From: Pseudomonadota bacterium | Lineage (GTDB): Bacteria; Pseudomonadota; Alphaproteobacteria; Micavibrionales; UBA1664 | DNA length: 64,000 nucleotides | Assembly: GCA_009926935.1 (NCBI GenBank) | Contig: RFNZ01000005.1 | Coordinates: 86,118-150,117, forward strand | Direction of reading: 5' to 3' | Shown: positions 17,973 through 27,261 of the stretch, piece by piece | Layout: each line of letters begins with the position of its first letter | Numbering within the stretch: the stretch's first letter is position 1 | Notes under the pieces: model-generated | What the model was told of the DNA's origin: nothing | Databases searched by the model: none | The model's input: only the letters and a program-made list of their open reading frames with translations | Program-made: the position numbers and the translations under genes

Positions 17973-18005
17973 AAAAAATAAGCCGCCGTGGGGGCACGGC
18001 GGCTT
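17973..18005 (-). terminator. Rho-independent terminator of ndk
   Basis: AAGCCGCCGTG (17980–17990) and CACGGCGGCTT (17995–18005) form an 11-bp stem with a four-base loop. On the minus strand it is followed by ATTTTTT. It lies about 60 bp after the ndk stop and before the M3 peptidase gene, so it should end ndk transcripts. Confidence 0.85.
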
Positions 18006-18063
18006 TCTTTGTGTGCACTGGCAACAATTGGGGAATTATTGCGCTATCACAAAGCTTGTTCGT

Positions 18064-18486
18064 TTAACCAACGATCTCAGCACCTGCAAAGAAGTAGCTG
18101 ATTTCAATGGCTGCGTTCTCCTGGCTGTCAGACCCATGGACCGAGTTTTCGCCAATCGAGAGTGCGAAATCTTTGCGGATGGTACCATCGGCTGCCTGGG
18201 CCGGGTTGGTGGCACCCATCACTTCGCGGTTTTTGAGAACGGCGTTTTCGCCTTCCAGCACCTGTACGACGACAGGACCGGAGATCATGAAGCTTACGAG
18301 TTCGCCAAAGAAAGGGCGCTCTTTGTGGACGGCATAAAATGTTTCAGCGTCCTTACGTGACATTTGAATACGTTTTTGCGCGACGATGCGCAGACCTGCG
18401 CGCTCAAGGCGGTCGCATATGGCACCGGTCAGGTTACGCTTGGTTGCGTCTGGTTTTATAATGGAGAAGGTCCGTTCAAGGGCCAT
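18064..18486 (-). CDS. ndk: Nucleoside diphosphate kinase
   Basis: A 140-residue enzyme that balances nucleoside triphosphate pools by passing phosphate from ATP to other diphosphates through a phospho-histidine. The active site His117 is in NSVHGSD, the N-terminal TFSIIKPDA and the GATNPAQA loop are complete, and the length is standard. It is a single-gene unit with its own terminator downstream. A CtrA-type site lies about 110 bp upstream of the start. Confidence 0.97.
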   Translation of the reverse strand: MALERTFSIIKPDATKRNLTGAICDRLERAGLRIVAQKRIQMSRKDAETFYAVHKERPFFGELVSFMISGPVVVQVLEGENAVLKNREVMGATNPAQAADGTIRKDFALSIGENSVHGSDSQENAAIEISYFFAGAEIVG

Positions 18487-18593
18487 GACATGTTCCTATG
18501 GATCGATGTTGCTTTCGGGCCTCTTATATAGAGCCCAGTCTCCCGCAGCGCAATAGAAACACGCGGCTATGCATAGGGCATTTTTTAGGCGGC

Positions 18594-18609
18594 TTAATGT
18601 TTACTTAAC
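18594..18609. promoter_or_regulatory. CtrA-type binding site (TTAA-N7-TTAAC)
   Basis: TTAA at 18594–18597 and TTAAC at 18605–18609 are separated by exactly seven bases, the full Caulobacter CtrA consensus. It lies between the end of pdxY and the start of ndk (both minus strand), about 110 bp upstream of ndk. DivK and PleD encoded nearby make a CtrA regulon likely in this organism. A single short motif can occur by chance. Confidence 0.4.
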
Positions 18610-18646
18610 AGGAAAACCGACATCTATTTAAGAATAAACAAAGTTT

Positions 18647-19516
18647 CTAGGGTATGGCAGTCGCAGAAAAGCGGGGTTTTCGAGAATCGTCCTCTATTAA
18701 CATCAGGGTGTCCTGATTTTCAATAATGCACAACTCTCGGCCTTTTGTGGCTTCAAGTACGCTGTAGATGCCATGGCAGGTTCGTTCCAGCGCTTTTTGA
18801 TCAGAGTGGCCGCCCAGAATATAGCCTAGGTAGAGGGCTGTTGTCAGATCTCCCGTACCGTTCGGCATGGGTGTTAAGTTTAGATAAGGTGTTGTAATTG
18901 AATATAAATCTCCTTTTTTACTGGATGTCATCATCTGGACAGTGTTACTGGGCCCCGCGTTATGCATAAGGCTGGTTACCAGCACGGTATTTACGCCTGC
19001 TGTGTGGAGCTCCACGCATGCCTTACGAGCTTCCTCCAAAGACAGGATGGTTGTGCCCGTCAGTTGTTCGAGCTCGAACAGGTTGGGCGTCATGATGTCG
19101 GCTATGCGGCTTGCTTTATCACGAAAGAGCGCGGGGATATCGGGTTTTACGAAAAGCCCGCGCCCGACATCGCCCATGACCGGATCGCAACAATAGAGGC
19201 AGGCGGGATTGTGCGCTTTGATTTCTGCTACTGTCTCAAGGATGACATTGCCAAGACTGGCGTCCCCGAGATAGCCGGAGAGCACGGCATCGAAAGAGTA
19301 AAGGACGCCGAGGGCGCGCAGGCCATTGATAAGGTTGCGTATATGCGTTTCCGAAAATACATCCCCCGTCCAGCTTCCGTAACCTGGGTGGTTGGAAAAC
19401 TGTACCGTATTGATGGCAGTTACATCAAAGCCCATGCGCTGCAAAGGGAAAACCGCGGCACGGTTACCGACATATCCGTGTGCTACGTGCGACTGGATGG
19501 ATAAAATGCGTTTCAT
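18647..19516 (-). CDS. pdxY: Pyridoxal kinase
   Basis: A 289-residue ribokinase-fold enzyme that phosphorylates pyridoxal in the vitamin B6 salvage pathway. It starts [18 protein letters not shown], the PdxY/PdxK signature, contains YCCDPVMGD, and has the catalytic GTGD in MPNGTGDL. The frame extends to 19573, but those extra 19 residues are not part of the family and overlap the divergent msrB start. I therefore choose ATG 19516. Length then fits the family. Confidence 0.92.
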   Translation of the reverse strand: MKRILSIQSHVAHGYVGNRAAVFPLQRMGFDVTAINTVQFSNHPGYGSWTGDVFSETHIRNLINGLRALGVLYSFDAVLSGYLGDASLGNVILETVAEIKAHNPACLYCCDPVMGDVGRGLFVKPDIPALFRDKASRIADIMTPNLFELEQLTGTTILSLEEARKACVELHTAGVNTVLVTSLMHNAGPSNTVQMMTSSKKGDLYSITTPYLNLTPMPNGTGDLTTALYLGYILGGHSDQKALERTCHGIYSVLEATKGRELCIIENQDTLMLIEDDSRKPRFSATAIP

Positions 19517-19566
19517 GCCTATATGGTTAGCGTAACCAAAGCGCAGCCACAAACGTAATATAAAGT

Positions 19567-20049
19567 ATGACAAGACGCACTTTCATAGCCACATTGCTTG
19601 CGGCCACTGCCATTGCCGCCGTTCCCCGCTTTCTTGTGGCTGGCGACAGTTTCAAGGAGTTTGCCGTGACTAAGTCCGATGAAGAATGGAAAGCCCAACT
19701 AACCCCCGAAGCCTACAAAGTGCTTAGGAAGCATGGTACAGAGCCTTCGGGTACCAGCCCGCTAAACTACGAGAAACGTAAAGGCGTATTTCATTGCGCA
19801 GGTTGTGACTGGCCTTTGTATTCATCGGATGCAAAGTTTGAATCCGGTACCGGCTGGCCATCTTTTTTTGAGCCGATCAATGATAAGGCTCTCGGGCTGA
19901 GTGTTGATCACAGGCTTTTCTATCCAAGGGATGAGGTCCATTGTGCCCATTGCGGCGGGCATTTGGGCCATGTTTTTGATGACGGGCCGCCACCAACGGG
20001 CAAACGCTATTGCATGAACGGCGTAGCTATGACATTCAAGCCCTTGTGA
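19567..20049 (+). CDS. msrB: Exported methionine-R-sulfoxide reductase
   Basis: MsrB reduces methionine-R-sulfoxide in proteins. The 160-residue protein starts with a twin-arginine signal (MTRRTFIATLLAATAIA), so it is probably exported folded to the periplasm. Zinc is held by Cys77/Cys80 (CAGC) and Cys126/Cys129 (CAHC), and the catalytic Cys149 is in RYCMNGVAM. Family motifs SGTGWPSFFEPI and HLGHVFDDGP are complete. Its 3' end overlaps the start of the pseudouridine synthase gene. Confidence 0.94.
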   Translation: MTRRTFIATLLAATAIAAVPRFLVAGDSFKEFAVTKSDEEWKAQLTPEAYKVLRKHGTEPSGTSPLNYEKRKGVFHCAGCDWPLYSSDAKFESGTGWPSFFEPINDKALGLSVDHRLFYPRDEVHCAHCGGHLGHVFDDGPPPTGKRYCMNGVAMTFKPL

Positions 20050-20738
20050 ATCTTGAAGAACGCCTCATTTACCGGGATGGGCTGATGCTCATCCTTGATA
20101 AACCTTTCGGCATTCCCGTCCATGCGGGGCCGGGGGGTGGGCCCAACCTTGAAGATGGGTTCGACGCCCTGCGCTATGGCTTTCCCAATCCGCCTGCGCT
20201 TGCGCACCGGCTTGACCGCGATACATCGGGTTGCCTGATTTTGGGCCGTCACCGCAAGGCGCTTGCGCGGCTTGGCAAGCTGTTTCAGGAAGGGCGGATT
20301 GAAAAAACGTATCTCGCGGTTTTGCCTGTTGTGCCTGAAGAGCGGGAAGGGACCATTGATGCGCCGCTTGCCAAAGTGCACAAGCACAAGGGTTGGAAGA
20401 TGAAGGTGGCCGAAAAAGGCGATGCCGATATTCAGGCTGCCCTCACCGATTATAAGGTTTTATCGGAGGCTGAGGGGCAAAGCCTTATTGCGTTCTTACC
20501 CAAAACGGGCCGAACGCACCAATTGCGGGTGCATAGTATGGCGGCTTTTGGAGCCCCGATTTTGGGCGATACCATTTACGGCGATGAGACCGCCCGCCAG
20601 CAGCCAAGGTTATATTTGCATGCGGCGCGTATTGTGGTGCCCCTTTATGCCAATAAGCCTGCTATTGTGGCCGAAGCGCAATTACCTCAAGAATTCAAAA
20701 GAATTCAGGCGGTTGCCAAGTGGGATGGCAGGCTGTAA
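20046..20738 (+). CDS. RluA-family pseudouridine synthase
   Basis: An enzyme of about 230 residues that isomerises uridine in rRNA or tRNA. The catalytic Asp is in AHRLDRDTSG. Further motifs are LILDKPFGIPVH at the N terminus, TYLAVL, and KTGRTHQLRVH in the C-terminal half. No S4 domain is present, as in short RluA/TruC-like members. The frame is open to ATG 20010. GTG 20046, which gives a 4-bp overlap with the msrB stop, matches the usual N terminus better. Neither start has a strong ribosome site. The RNA target cannot be told from sequence. Confidence 0.85.
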   Translation: MNLEERLIYRDGLMLILDKPFGIPVHAGPGGGPNLEDGFDALRYGFPNPPALAHRLDRDTSGCLILGRHRKALARLGKLFQEGRIEKTYLAVLPVVPEEREGTIDAPLAKVHKHKGWKMKVAEKGDADIQAALTDYKVLSEAEGQSLIAFLPKTGRTHQLRVHSMAAFGAPILGDTIYGDETARQQPRLYLHAARIVVPLYANKPAIVAEAQLPQEFKRIQAVAKWDGRL

Positions 20739-20772
20739 ATTCCTATTCGTCAAACTTTACTTGGGTATGTTT

Positions 20773-21147
20773 ATGACTCACGAGCGTCCTTTATCACCGC
20801 ATCTTCAAGTTTATAAACCGCAAATTACGTCCGTTTTATCCATTCTTCATCGCATTACAGGCGTTGTTTTGTGCCTTGGGCTTTTTGTGTTGGGCTGGTG
20901 GCTTTTGGCGGCGGCTTCAGGCCCAGAGGCTTATGCGACTTTCCAGTCTGTCGCGGGCTCCCCTATTGGTATCATTGCCCTAGTCGGCTGGTCGTTTGCC
21001 CTGTTTTATCATTTGTGTTCGGGCGTGCGGCATTTGCTGATGGATACGGGCCTGTTTTTCAGCATCCCAGAAGTTTATAAAAGTGGCTATGCCACGCTGG
21101 CTGCTGCGGCCTTGATTACGGCCATGTTCTGGATTGCTTACCTTTAA
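20773..21147 (+). CDS. sdhC: Succinate dehydrogenase cytochrome b556 subunit
   Basis: A 124-residue inner-membrane subunit of complex II. It starts with the family phrase RPLSPHLQVYK, followed by SILHRITG and three membrane helices. The heme-ligand region reads FYHLCSGVRHLLMD. ATG 20773 is preferred over ATG 20767 because family members begin just before RPLSPH. A long open frame upstream (to 20422) is a shadow of the pseudouridine synthase. First gene of sdhCDAB. Confidence 0.92.
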   Translation: MTHERPLSPHLQVYKPQITSVLSILHRITGVVLCLGLFVLGWWLLAAASGPEAYATFQSVAGSPIGIIALVGWSFALFYHLCSGVRHLLMDTGLFFSIPEVYKSGYATLAAAALITAMFWIAYL

Positions 21148-21156
21148 GGATTTGTC

Positions 21157-21567
21157 ATGAAACAACCTGCTTCTTTGCTAAAATGGAATAAGGGGGGCTT
21201 GAAGCACCCGATGGCCCGCGCGCGCGGGCTTGGCGCCGGCGGCGGGGCCGTGCACCACTGGGTCATGCAGCGCATTACATCCGTGTTTGCGGTGCCGCTC
21301 ACCTTCTGGCTTTGCGCGGCTGTTGCGGGGCACGTCCATGCCGATTATGCCACGTTTACGGCCTGGCTCGCGCAGCCCATGAACGCCGTTTTGATGATTT
21401 TATCGGTCCTTACCTTTACGTACCATGCAGCCCAAGGTTTGCAGGTTGTGTTTGAAGATTATCTCCACAACGAAGCCCTGAAAATGTTCAAGCTGGTTGC
21501 CATGAAGCTTATCATGATTGGCTTGGCCGTTGCGTCCGTTTTTGCCGTTTTAAAAATAGCCCTCTGA
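21157..21567 (+). CDS. sdhD: Succinate dehydrogenase membrane anchor subunit
   Basis: A 136-residue subunit with three membrane helices. The conserved [13 protein letters not shown] lies before helix 1, and the heme and quinone region is [18 protein letters not shown]. With SdhC it anchors the SdhAB catalytic pair and binds ubiquinone. It lies nine bases after sdhC and ten before sdhA. Confidence 0.93.
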   Translation: MKQPASLLKWNKGGLKHPMARARGLGAGGGAVHHWVMQRITSVFAVPLTFWLCAAVAGHVHADYATFTAWLAQPMNAVLMILSVLTFTYHAAQGLQVVFEDYLHNEALKMFKLVAMKLIMIGLAVASVFAVLKIAL

Positions 21568-21577
21568 AAGTTTGCCA

Positions 21578-23368
21578 ATGACCCAAGCTTACGAAATCAC
21601 CAATCACGAATATGATGTTGTTATTGTGGGGGCTGGCGGTGCCGGCTTGCGCGCAGCCCTTGGTATGGGGGAGCGGGGCCTGAAAGCCGCCTGTATTTCA
21701 AAAGTATTTCCGACCCGTTCGCACACGGTTGCAGCGCAGGGCGGTATCTCGGCGGCGCTGGCCAATGGCGGCGAGGATGACTGGCGCTGGCACTTTTTTG
21801 ATACGGTCAAAGGTTCTGACTGGTTGGGCGATCAGGACGCCATTGAGTATATGTGCCGTGAGGCGATACCAGCGGTTATCGAGCTTGAGCATTACGGCAT
21901 GCCGTTCTCAAGATTTGAAAATGGTAAAATCTATCAGCGCCCCTTCGGCGGCCACACAACGCATCAAGGCAAGGGTATGGCCCTGCGCGCCTGCGCGGCT
22001 GCTGACCGTACGGGCCACGCCATGCTGCACACGCTTTACCAGCAATCGCTGAAGCACAAGGTCGAGTTTTTTGTCGAATACTTCGCGCTTGATCTCATTA
22101 TGGCGGATGACGGGTCATGCGTTGGTGTCATGGCCCTTGATATGATGACGGGTACCATCCACCGTTTCCGTGCGCACCAAGTTGTGCTTGCGACAGGTGG
22201 TTATGGCCGCGCATACTTCTCCTGTACCTCCGCACACACCTGTACGGGGGATGGTGGCGGTATGGTTCTCCGTGCCGGTTTGCCCCTGCAAGACATGGAA
22301 TTTACGCAGTTCCACCCGACAGGCATTTACGGCGCTGGCTGCCTCATTACCGAGGGTGTGCGCGGCGAGGGCGGGTACCTGACCAACAGCAATGGCGAAC
22401 GCTTTATGGAGCGTTATGCGCCGACCGCCAAGGATCTTGCATCACGCGACGTTGTTTCCCGCGCGATGACCATCGAGGTGCGCGAAGGCCGCGGCGTTGG
22501 TAAAAACCGCGATCATATCCACTTGCATCTTGAACACCTTGGTGCAGATGTCATTCACAAGCGCCTTCCCGGCATTGCCGAAACGGCCAAAATTTTTGCA
22601 GGAGTCGATGTGACGCGCGAGCCCATCCCCGTGCTGCCGACTGTGCACTACAACATGGGCGGTATTCCTACCAATCACATGACGGAAGTGGTGAGCCCAG
22701 TGACAGGCGACCCAGACCGCATCGTGCCCGGCCTTATGGCGATTGGGGAAGCGGCTTGCGTATCAGTCCATGGTGCAAACCGCCTTGGGACCAATTCGCT
22801 GCTTGATCTGGTGGTGTTTGGCCGCGCGGCCGCTATCCGCGCCGCGCAGACAGTTGTGCCTGGCACGCCGCACCGTGCCTTGGGTGCCGATACAGGCGAG
22901 CGTGCGATTGCCCGTCTTGACCATTACCGCCACGCGAAGGGCGGCTTACGCCCTTCGGATTTACGTCTTGATATGCAGAAGACGATGCAGACGCATTGTG
23001 CCGTTTTCAGGGATGGTCCATCGCTTACCGAAGGTGTTCAGAAAATCGATGCCCTGTTCCAGCGTAAGGCTGAATTGGGCGTGACCGACCGCAGCTTGAT
23101 TTTTAATACCGATCTTGTCGAGACACTCGAGCTTGATAACTTGATGGGCCAGGCCGTTGCATCCATCCATTCCGCGGCCAACCGCACGGAGAGCCGCGGT
23201 GCCCACGCCCGCGAGGATTATTCCAAACGCGATGATAAAAACTGGATGAAACATTCAACCGTTTGGGTCAATGACCGCGGTGGCGTCAAGATGGGGGATC
23301 GCCCTGTGCATTTATACACGCTGACCAAAGACGTTGAAGCGATACCGCCCAAAGAGCGCGTTTATTAA
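21578..23368 (+). CDS. sdhA: Succinate dehydrogenase flavoprotein subunit
   Basis: A 596-residue catalytic subunit that oxidises succinate to fumarate. The dinucleotide motif is [15 protein letters not shown]. The FAD-linked His is in [15 protein letters not shown]. Active-site segments [11 protein letters not shown] and the HTCTGDGGG loop are complete, and the C terminus [13 protein letters not shown] is typical. ATG 21578 is chosen over TTG 21572. Confidence 0.97.
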   Translation: MTQAYEITNHEYDVVIVGAGGAGLRAALGMGERGLKAACISKVFPTRSHTVAAQGGISAALANGGEDDWRWHFFDTVKGSDWLGDQDAIEYMCREAIPAVIELEHYGMPFSRFENGKIYQRPFGGHTTHQGKGMALRACAAADRTGHAMLHTLYQQSLKHKVEFFVEYFALDLIMADDGSCVGVMALDMMTGTIHRFRAHQVVLATGGYGRAYFSCTSAHTCTGDGGGMVLRAGLPLQDMEFTQFHPTGIYGAGCLITEGVRGEGGYLTNSNGERFMERYAPTAKDLASRDVVSRAMTIEVREGRGVGKNRDHIHLHLEHLGADVIHKRLPGIAETAKIFAGVDVTREPIPVLPTVHYNMGGIPTNHMTEVVSPVTGDPDRIVPGLMAIGEAACVSVHGANRLGTNSLLDLVVFGRAAAIRAAQTVVPGTPHRALGADTGERAIARLDHYRHAKGGLRPSDLRLDMQKTMQTHCAVFRDGPSLTEGVQKIDALFQRKAELGVTDRSLIFNTDLVETLELDNLMGQAVASIHSAANRTESRGAHAREDYSKRDDKNWMKHSTVWVNDRGGVKMGDRPVHLYTLTKDVEAIPPKERVY

Positions 23369-23385
23369 GGTTGAAAGAGGATACC

Positions 23386-24165
23386 ATGGCCGAATTTACC
23401 CTTCCCAAAAATTCCCAGATCGTTGAGGGCAATCATTTTGAAGCACCTCAAGGGGCGCAGCGCGTAAAGCGGTTTGTCATTTACCGCTGGTCGCCTGATA
23501 AAGGCGGGCAGCCAAGGCGCGATACCTATGACATCGACCTTGAACGCTGCGGGCCGATGGTTTTGGATGCGCTTATCCATATCAAGAACGAAGTGGATTC
23601 CAGCCTGACGTTCCGTCGTTCGTGCCGCGAGGGTATCTGCGGTTCTTGCGCCATGAACATCGATGGCACCAATACGCTGGCTTGCATCAAGCCGATTGCC
23701 GATATGAAGGCTGAGGTCAAAATCAATCCGCTGCCCCATATGCCGGTTGTTAAAGATTTGGTCCCTGACCTGACCCATACTTACGCGCAGCTGGCATCGA
23801 TTGAACCGTTCCTTAAATCATCGACCACGCCGCCATCGCGCGAACGCCTGCAAAGCCCCGAGGAACAGGCGCTGATTGACGAGGTTTCAAGCTGTATCCT
23901 GTGCTTCTGCTGCTCGACCGCGTGCCCTAGCTATTGGTGGAATGGCGACCGTTTCCTTGGGCCTGCCATTCTGCTGCAAGCGTATCGCTGGATTGCCGAT
24001 AGCCGTGATGATGCAACGGGCGAGCGCCTTGATTACCTTGAAGATCCGTTCCGCATGTATCGCTGCCACACCATCATGAACTGCACGCGGACCTGCCCCA
24101 AAGGCTTGAACCCAGCCAAGGCCATTGCAGAAATCAAGAAGCTGATGGTTGCGCGGACGTCCTGA
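23386..24165 (+). CDS. sdhB: Succinate dehydrogenase iron–sulfur subunit
   Basis: A 259-residue electron-transfer subunit. The 2Fe–2S ligands are in [10 protein letters not shown], the 4Fe–4S ligands in [16 protein letters not shown], and the 3Fe–4S ligands in [17 protein letters not shown]. It passes electrons from SdhA FAD to ubiquinone. Start ATG 23386 has AGAGGA upstream. It is the last gene of sdhCDAB and ends one base short of the convergent YdcF-like gene. Confidence 0.97.
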   Translation: MAEFTLPKNSQIVEGNHFEAPQGAQRVKRFVIYRWSPDKGGQPRRDTYDIDLERCGPMVLDALIHIKNEVDSSLTFRRSCREGICGSCAMNIDGTNTLACIKPIADMKAEVKINPLPHMPVVKDLVPDLTHTYAQLASIEPFLKSSTTPPSRERLQSPEEQALIDEVSSCILCFCCSTACPSYWWNGDRFLGPAILLQAYRWIADSRDDATGERLDYLEDPFRMYRCHTIMNCTRTCPKGLNPAKAIAEIKKLMVARTS

Positions 24166-24166
24166 T

Positions 24167-24826
24167 TTAACGGACTGGGCGTGGGTGTAAGCGGCGAGCT
24201 CTGTAGATATTCAGGGCACGGTTGTGGCGCCCAATATCTATGTGCGCTACATCGCCCTTGGCGCGATATTCAGGCAGTTTCTCGACCTCACGAAAAACAG
24301 CGTGCATCGCCCAGGGGTGCTCATGCCACTTGTGCAATGGTTTACCCGTCATGCATACGGGGGCGAGCATGGTAGTTGCTTCAGGCCACTGAGCGGCCAT
24401 GGTCATGAGGATGCGCTTTGAGGCAAAGCGTTGCCCAATTACGATGATTGCAGGCCGCTTTGGAAATCCCTTTACATGCGAGGCTGTCTTTTTTGATAGG
24501 ACGATGTTTTCTTTGGTGTTTGTGCTGCGGTTTTCAACCGTAATTGCTTGCGCCGGTATGCCTTGTGCACGTAGGCACATACGGATGTGATGTGCCTCTT
24601 TTCGGCCCTCTTCATTGATAACCCCGCCGCTCACTATAATGCACTTGGATAGACCATCCCGATAAAGTTCTGCGGCGCGGCGGGCCAATATGACGGCGCT
24701 GCCCTTCTTGCGGTTTCCGAGGACTAAAATGGCATCTGCTTTGGCGAGCGGTGTATGTACAACCACGTCTTCAGGCTTTACTCTGGCCATGAAGCTTTGG
24801 CCGATATGTTTTGTCTGCGCATGCAT
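24167..24826 (-). CDS. YdcF/SanA-like DUF218 protein
   Basis: A 219-residue protein of the DUF218 fold. It shows ADAILVLGNRK, the central VSGGVINEEGRKEAHHI, ENRSTNTKENI and a conserved GQRFASKRILMT. Family members are linked with envelope or vancomycin-sensitivity functions (SanA) or SAM binding (YdcF), and the true role is unsettled. No signal peptide is apparent. The start is uncertain; ATG 24790 is an alternative. It is divergent from the UMF1 permease gene by about 55 bp. Confidence 0.78.
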   Translation of the reverse strand: MHAQTKHIGQSFMARVKPEDVVVHTPLAKADAILVLGNRKKGSAVILARRAAELYRDGLSKCIIVSGGVINEEGRKEAHHIRMCLRAQGIPAQAITVENRSTNTKENIVLSKKTASHVKGFPKRPAIIVIGQRFASKRILMTMAAQWPEATTMLAPVCMTGKPLHKWHEHPWAMHAVFREVEKLPEYRAKGDVAHIDIGRHNRALNIYRARRLHPRPVR

Positions 24827-24880
24827 GGTCTAGCAGTAGGAAATTGGCTGCAATTAATCAAGTTTCATAAGGCAGGTCAC

Positions 24881-26143
24881 ATGGATAAAAAGAGTGTCTT
24901 TGCGTGGGCGGCCTTTGATTGGGCCAATTCGGCCGTTAATACCCTTGTCTTTACCTTTGTTTTCAGCATTTATTTTACAAAGTCGGTCTACGGAGATGAA
25001 ACGGCAGGCAGTGCCGCATGGTCTTTTTCACAAGGTTGTGCCGGGCTTGTAATTGCCGCTTTATCACCACTGCTCGGTGCAGCTGTCGATCGATATGGTC
25101 CACATAAGCCTGCGCTTAAACTTTTAACGGCTATGTCCGTTTTATTGACAGCGTCACTCTTTTTTATAGAGCCTTCCTATAATTTTGTGCTGCCTGCTTT
25201 GTTTCTAGGGGCGTGCCTTACTGTTGCTTTCGAGCTGCTACAGAACATCTACAATTCAACACTGCCTTTGGTGGCGGCGCCGCGCCAAATGGGTAAGGTT
25301 TCCGGTATCGGCTGGGGTTTTGGGTATGTTGGCAGCATTCTTTCACTTTCTATTGCGCTGTTTGCCTTTATCGGCCTCGGAGATACTGGTGGGTTTTTAG
25401 GAATTACCAAGGATGGAGCCTTGCATGTCAGGGCAACCATGCTTCTTACGGCGTTGTGGTTTGCTATATTTGCGATCCCGTATTTTTTTGTCTGTCCGGA
25501 TGCGCCAAAGAGCGGGATTTCTTTCAAGGATTGTGTCGCCAAAGGGGCATCCGATCTTGGCCGTATGGTTTTGGAGGCGCGGCAATACCCTGATTCGTTA
25601 CGTTTTCTTGTTGCGTCTGCATTTTACAGGGATGGACTTGCGACGCTGTTTGCCGTTGGTGGGCTTTATGCGGCGGGAACCCTTGGAATGAGTTTTTCTG
25701 AAGTTATGATTTTCGCTATCGCCATTAACGTGACCAGCGGTTTGGGGGCCATTGGTTTTGCGTTTCTGGACGCGCGTCTTGGGGCACGACGTATTGTAGT
25801 CGTCAGTCTTATCGCGCTGTCTTTTATCGGCATGTGCGTCATTTTGACCGACAGCAAGATGGTGTTCATTGCCCTTACCTGTCTTTTGGGCATTTTTATC
25901 GGCCCTGTGCAGGCGGCCAGCCGTACTTGGCTTGCTGAACTAGCGCCGCCTGAGAAAACAGCTACGTTTTTTGGCCTTTATGCCTTGTCGGGCAAGGCCG
26001 TCGCTTTTATGGGGCCTTTTGCATTTGCCATGCTGACAACCTTATTTGACAGTCAGCGTGTGGGAATGTTTAGCATAATTGCCTTTTGGATTGTGGGATT
26101 GTTGCTGGTATACTCCGTTCGGTCTCGTAGAGCTTATTCATGA
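24881..26143 (+). CDS. UMF1-family MFS permease
   Basis: A 420-residue inner-membrane transporter with about 12 hydrophobic segments. The N terminus (FAWAAFDWANSAVNTLVFTF) is the hallmark of the UMF1/Atg22-like branch of the major facilitator superfamily. The loop DRYGPHKPALKL after helix 2 fits MFS motif A. ATG 24881 follows a purine-rich AAGGCAGG; the longer frame from 24755 is not supported. The stop overlaps the start of a cytosolic AmpD-like amidase by 4 bp. The substrate may therefore be a cell wall turnover product, by inference only. Confidence 0.85.
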   Translation: MDKKSVFAWAAFDWANSAVNTLVFTFVFSIYFTKSVYGDETAGSAAWSFSQGCAGLVIAALSPLLGAAVDRYGPHKPALKLLTAMSVLLTASLFFIEPSYNFVLPALFLGACLTVAFELLQNIYNSTLPLVAAPRQMGKVSGIGWGFGYVGSILSLSIALFAFIGLGDTGGFLGITKDGALHVRATMLLTALWFAIFAIPYFFVCPDAPKSGISFKDCVAKGASDLGRMVLEARQYPDSLRFLVASAFYRDGLATLFAVGGLYAAGTLGMSFSEVMIFAIAINVTSGLGAIGFAFLDARLGARRIVVVSLIALSFIGMCVILTDSKMVFIALTCLLGIFIGPVQAASRTWLAELAPPEKTATFFGLYALSGKAVAFMGPFAFAMLTTLFDSQRVGMFSIIAFWIVGLLLVYSVRSRRAYS

Positions 26144-26865
26144 AATCACCCGTTATCCTTAACCCATCTGATAATTATGATGACCGTCCTTTCAAGACGA
26201 TCATTGATACAATTATTATTCATTATACTGGCATGGCGACGGCAGAAGAGGCTCTTGAGAGGCTTTGCGATTCCAGCGATGCGGCAGTGGCACGCGGCCG
26301 CGTCAGCGCCCATTACATGATTGATGAGGAAGGCCGTACTTTTGCGCTGGTTGACGAGCGTGACCGTGCCTGGCATGCCGGTGTTTCCTACTGGAGAGGC
26401 CGAAAAAATTTAAACGATACATCCATAGGCATTGAGCTTGTTAACCCGGGCCATGAGTTTGAGTACAGACCATTTCCACGGGCGCAAATGGATGCTCTGC
26501 TTTCCCTTTGCAAGAATATCTGCAAGCGTCATCCGATCAACCCTGCCTTTGTGCTGGGGCATAGTGACATAGCACCCGGCAGGAAGTCCGACCCCGGCGA
26601 GAAGTTCAACTGGCGTCTTCTTGCACGTGGCGGTGTCGGGCTTTGGCCCCAGGCCGAGTCGGAAGACTACCCACGTGCGCAGATGTATCTCTCTTCCCAG
26701 ACGACACTCAAGGGAGCTCTGGTACGCTGGGGATACAACCCGGACGCCGATTTGCAGGACATTTGCCGATCCTTCAATCATCATTTTGGAAAATCGGACG
26801 CCGATACGCTGACATGGGAAGTCGCTGCCACTCTTTCGTACCTAAACCGCACATACTTGAAATAG
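26140..26865 (+). CDS. N-acetylmuramoyl-L-alanine amidase, AmpD/AmiD family, cytosolic
   Basis: A 241-residue zinc amidase that cleaves the bond between MurNAc and L-alanine. Zinc-site elements are visible: the first His in IIIHYTG, the catalytic-region AWHAGVSYWRG, and the second His and Asp in LGHSDIAPGRKSDPG. The C-terminal ~70 residues (GALVRWGYNPDADL…) resemble a peptidoglycan-binding helix bundle. No signal peptide or lipobox is present, so it should act in the cytoplasm on imported muropeptides like AmpD. The 4-bp overlap with the UMF1 permease supports a recycling module. Confidence 0.88.
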   Translation: MKSPVILNPSDNYDDRPFKTIIDTIIIHYTGMATAEEALERLCDSSDAAVARGRVSAHYMIDEEGRTFALVDERDRAWHAGVSYWRGRKNLNDTSIGIELVNPGHEFEYRPFPRAQMDALLSLCKNICKRHPINPAFVLGHSDIAPGRKSDPGEKFNWRLLARGGVGLWPQAESEDYPRAQMYLSSQTTLKGALVRWGYNPDADLQDICRSFNHHFGKSDADTLTWEVAATLSYLNRTYLK

Positions 26866-26886
26866 CGCCCATAGTTGAGGCATAGT
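26857..26886 (+). promoter_or_regulatory. Likely promoter of rnpB
   Basis: TTGAAA (26857–26862) and CATAGT (26881–26886) are separated by 18 bp and end seven bases before the inferred 5' end of the RNase P RNA. The −35 box lies inside the last codons of the amidase gene. The match to the consensus is partial (5/6 and 4/6). Confidence 0.45.
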
Positions 26887-26893
26887 GCCCCCA

Positions 26894-27256
26894 CCAGAAG
26901 GCTGGACCGCCGCCGGTACCGCAAGGCACGGGAGGAAAGTCCGGACATCATTGGAACATTGGTACCGGGTAACACCCGGCGAGGGCGACCTCAGGGACAG
27001 GACCACAGAGAAGATACCGCCTTTGTGCTTTCGGGTACAAAGGTAAGGGTGAAAAGGTGCGGTAAGAGCGCACCGCGTAAGTGGTAACACGGACGGCATG
27101 GCAACCCCTACCAGATGCAAGACCAAATAGGAAGTTCGCGGCGCAAGCCAGCCTTGTTCCAGGGCGAGGACTTCGGGTTGGACGCTTGAGCTGGTGTGTA
27201 AACACCAGCCTAGAGGAATGACGGTCTAAACAGAATCCGGCTTACAGGCCTTCTGG
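26894..27256 (+). ncRNA. rnpB: RNase P RNA (class A)
   Basis: The catalytic RNA that trims 5' leaders of tRNAs. The universal core GGAGGAAAGTCCGGAC (from about 26931) and the 3' core ACAGAATCCGGCTTA (27230–27244) are present. Helix P1 is formed by CCAGAAGGC (26894–26902) and GCCTTCTGG (27248–27256), which sets both ends. A run of seven T follows and should terminate transcription. Length of 363 bases fits class A. Confidence 0.96.
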
Positions 27257-27261
27257 TTTTT

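Noticed and set aside
20422..20772. Extension of the sdhC frame upstream
   Set aside because: This part is the out-of-frame shadow of the pseudouridine synthase; SdhC proteins begin at MTHERPLSPH.
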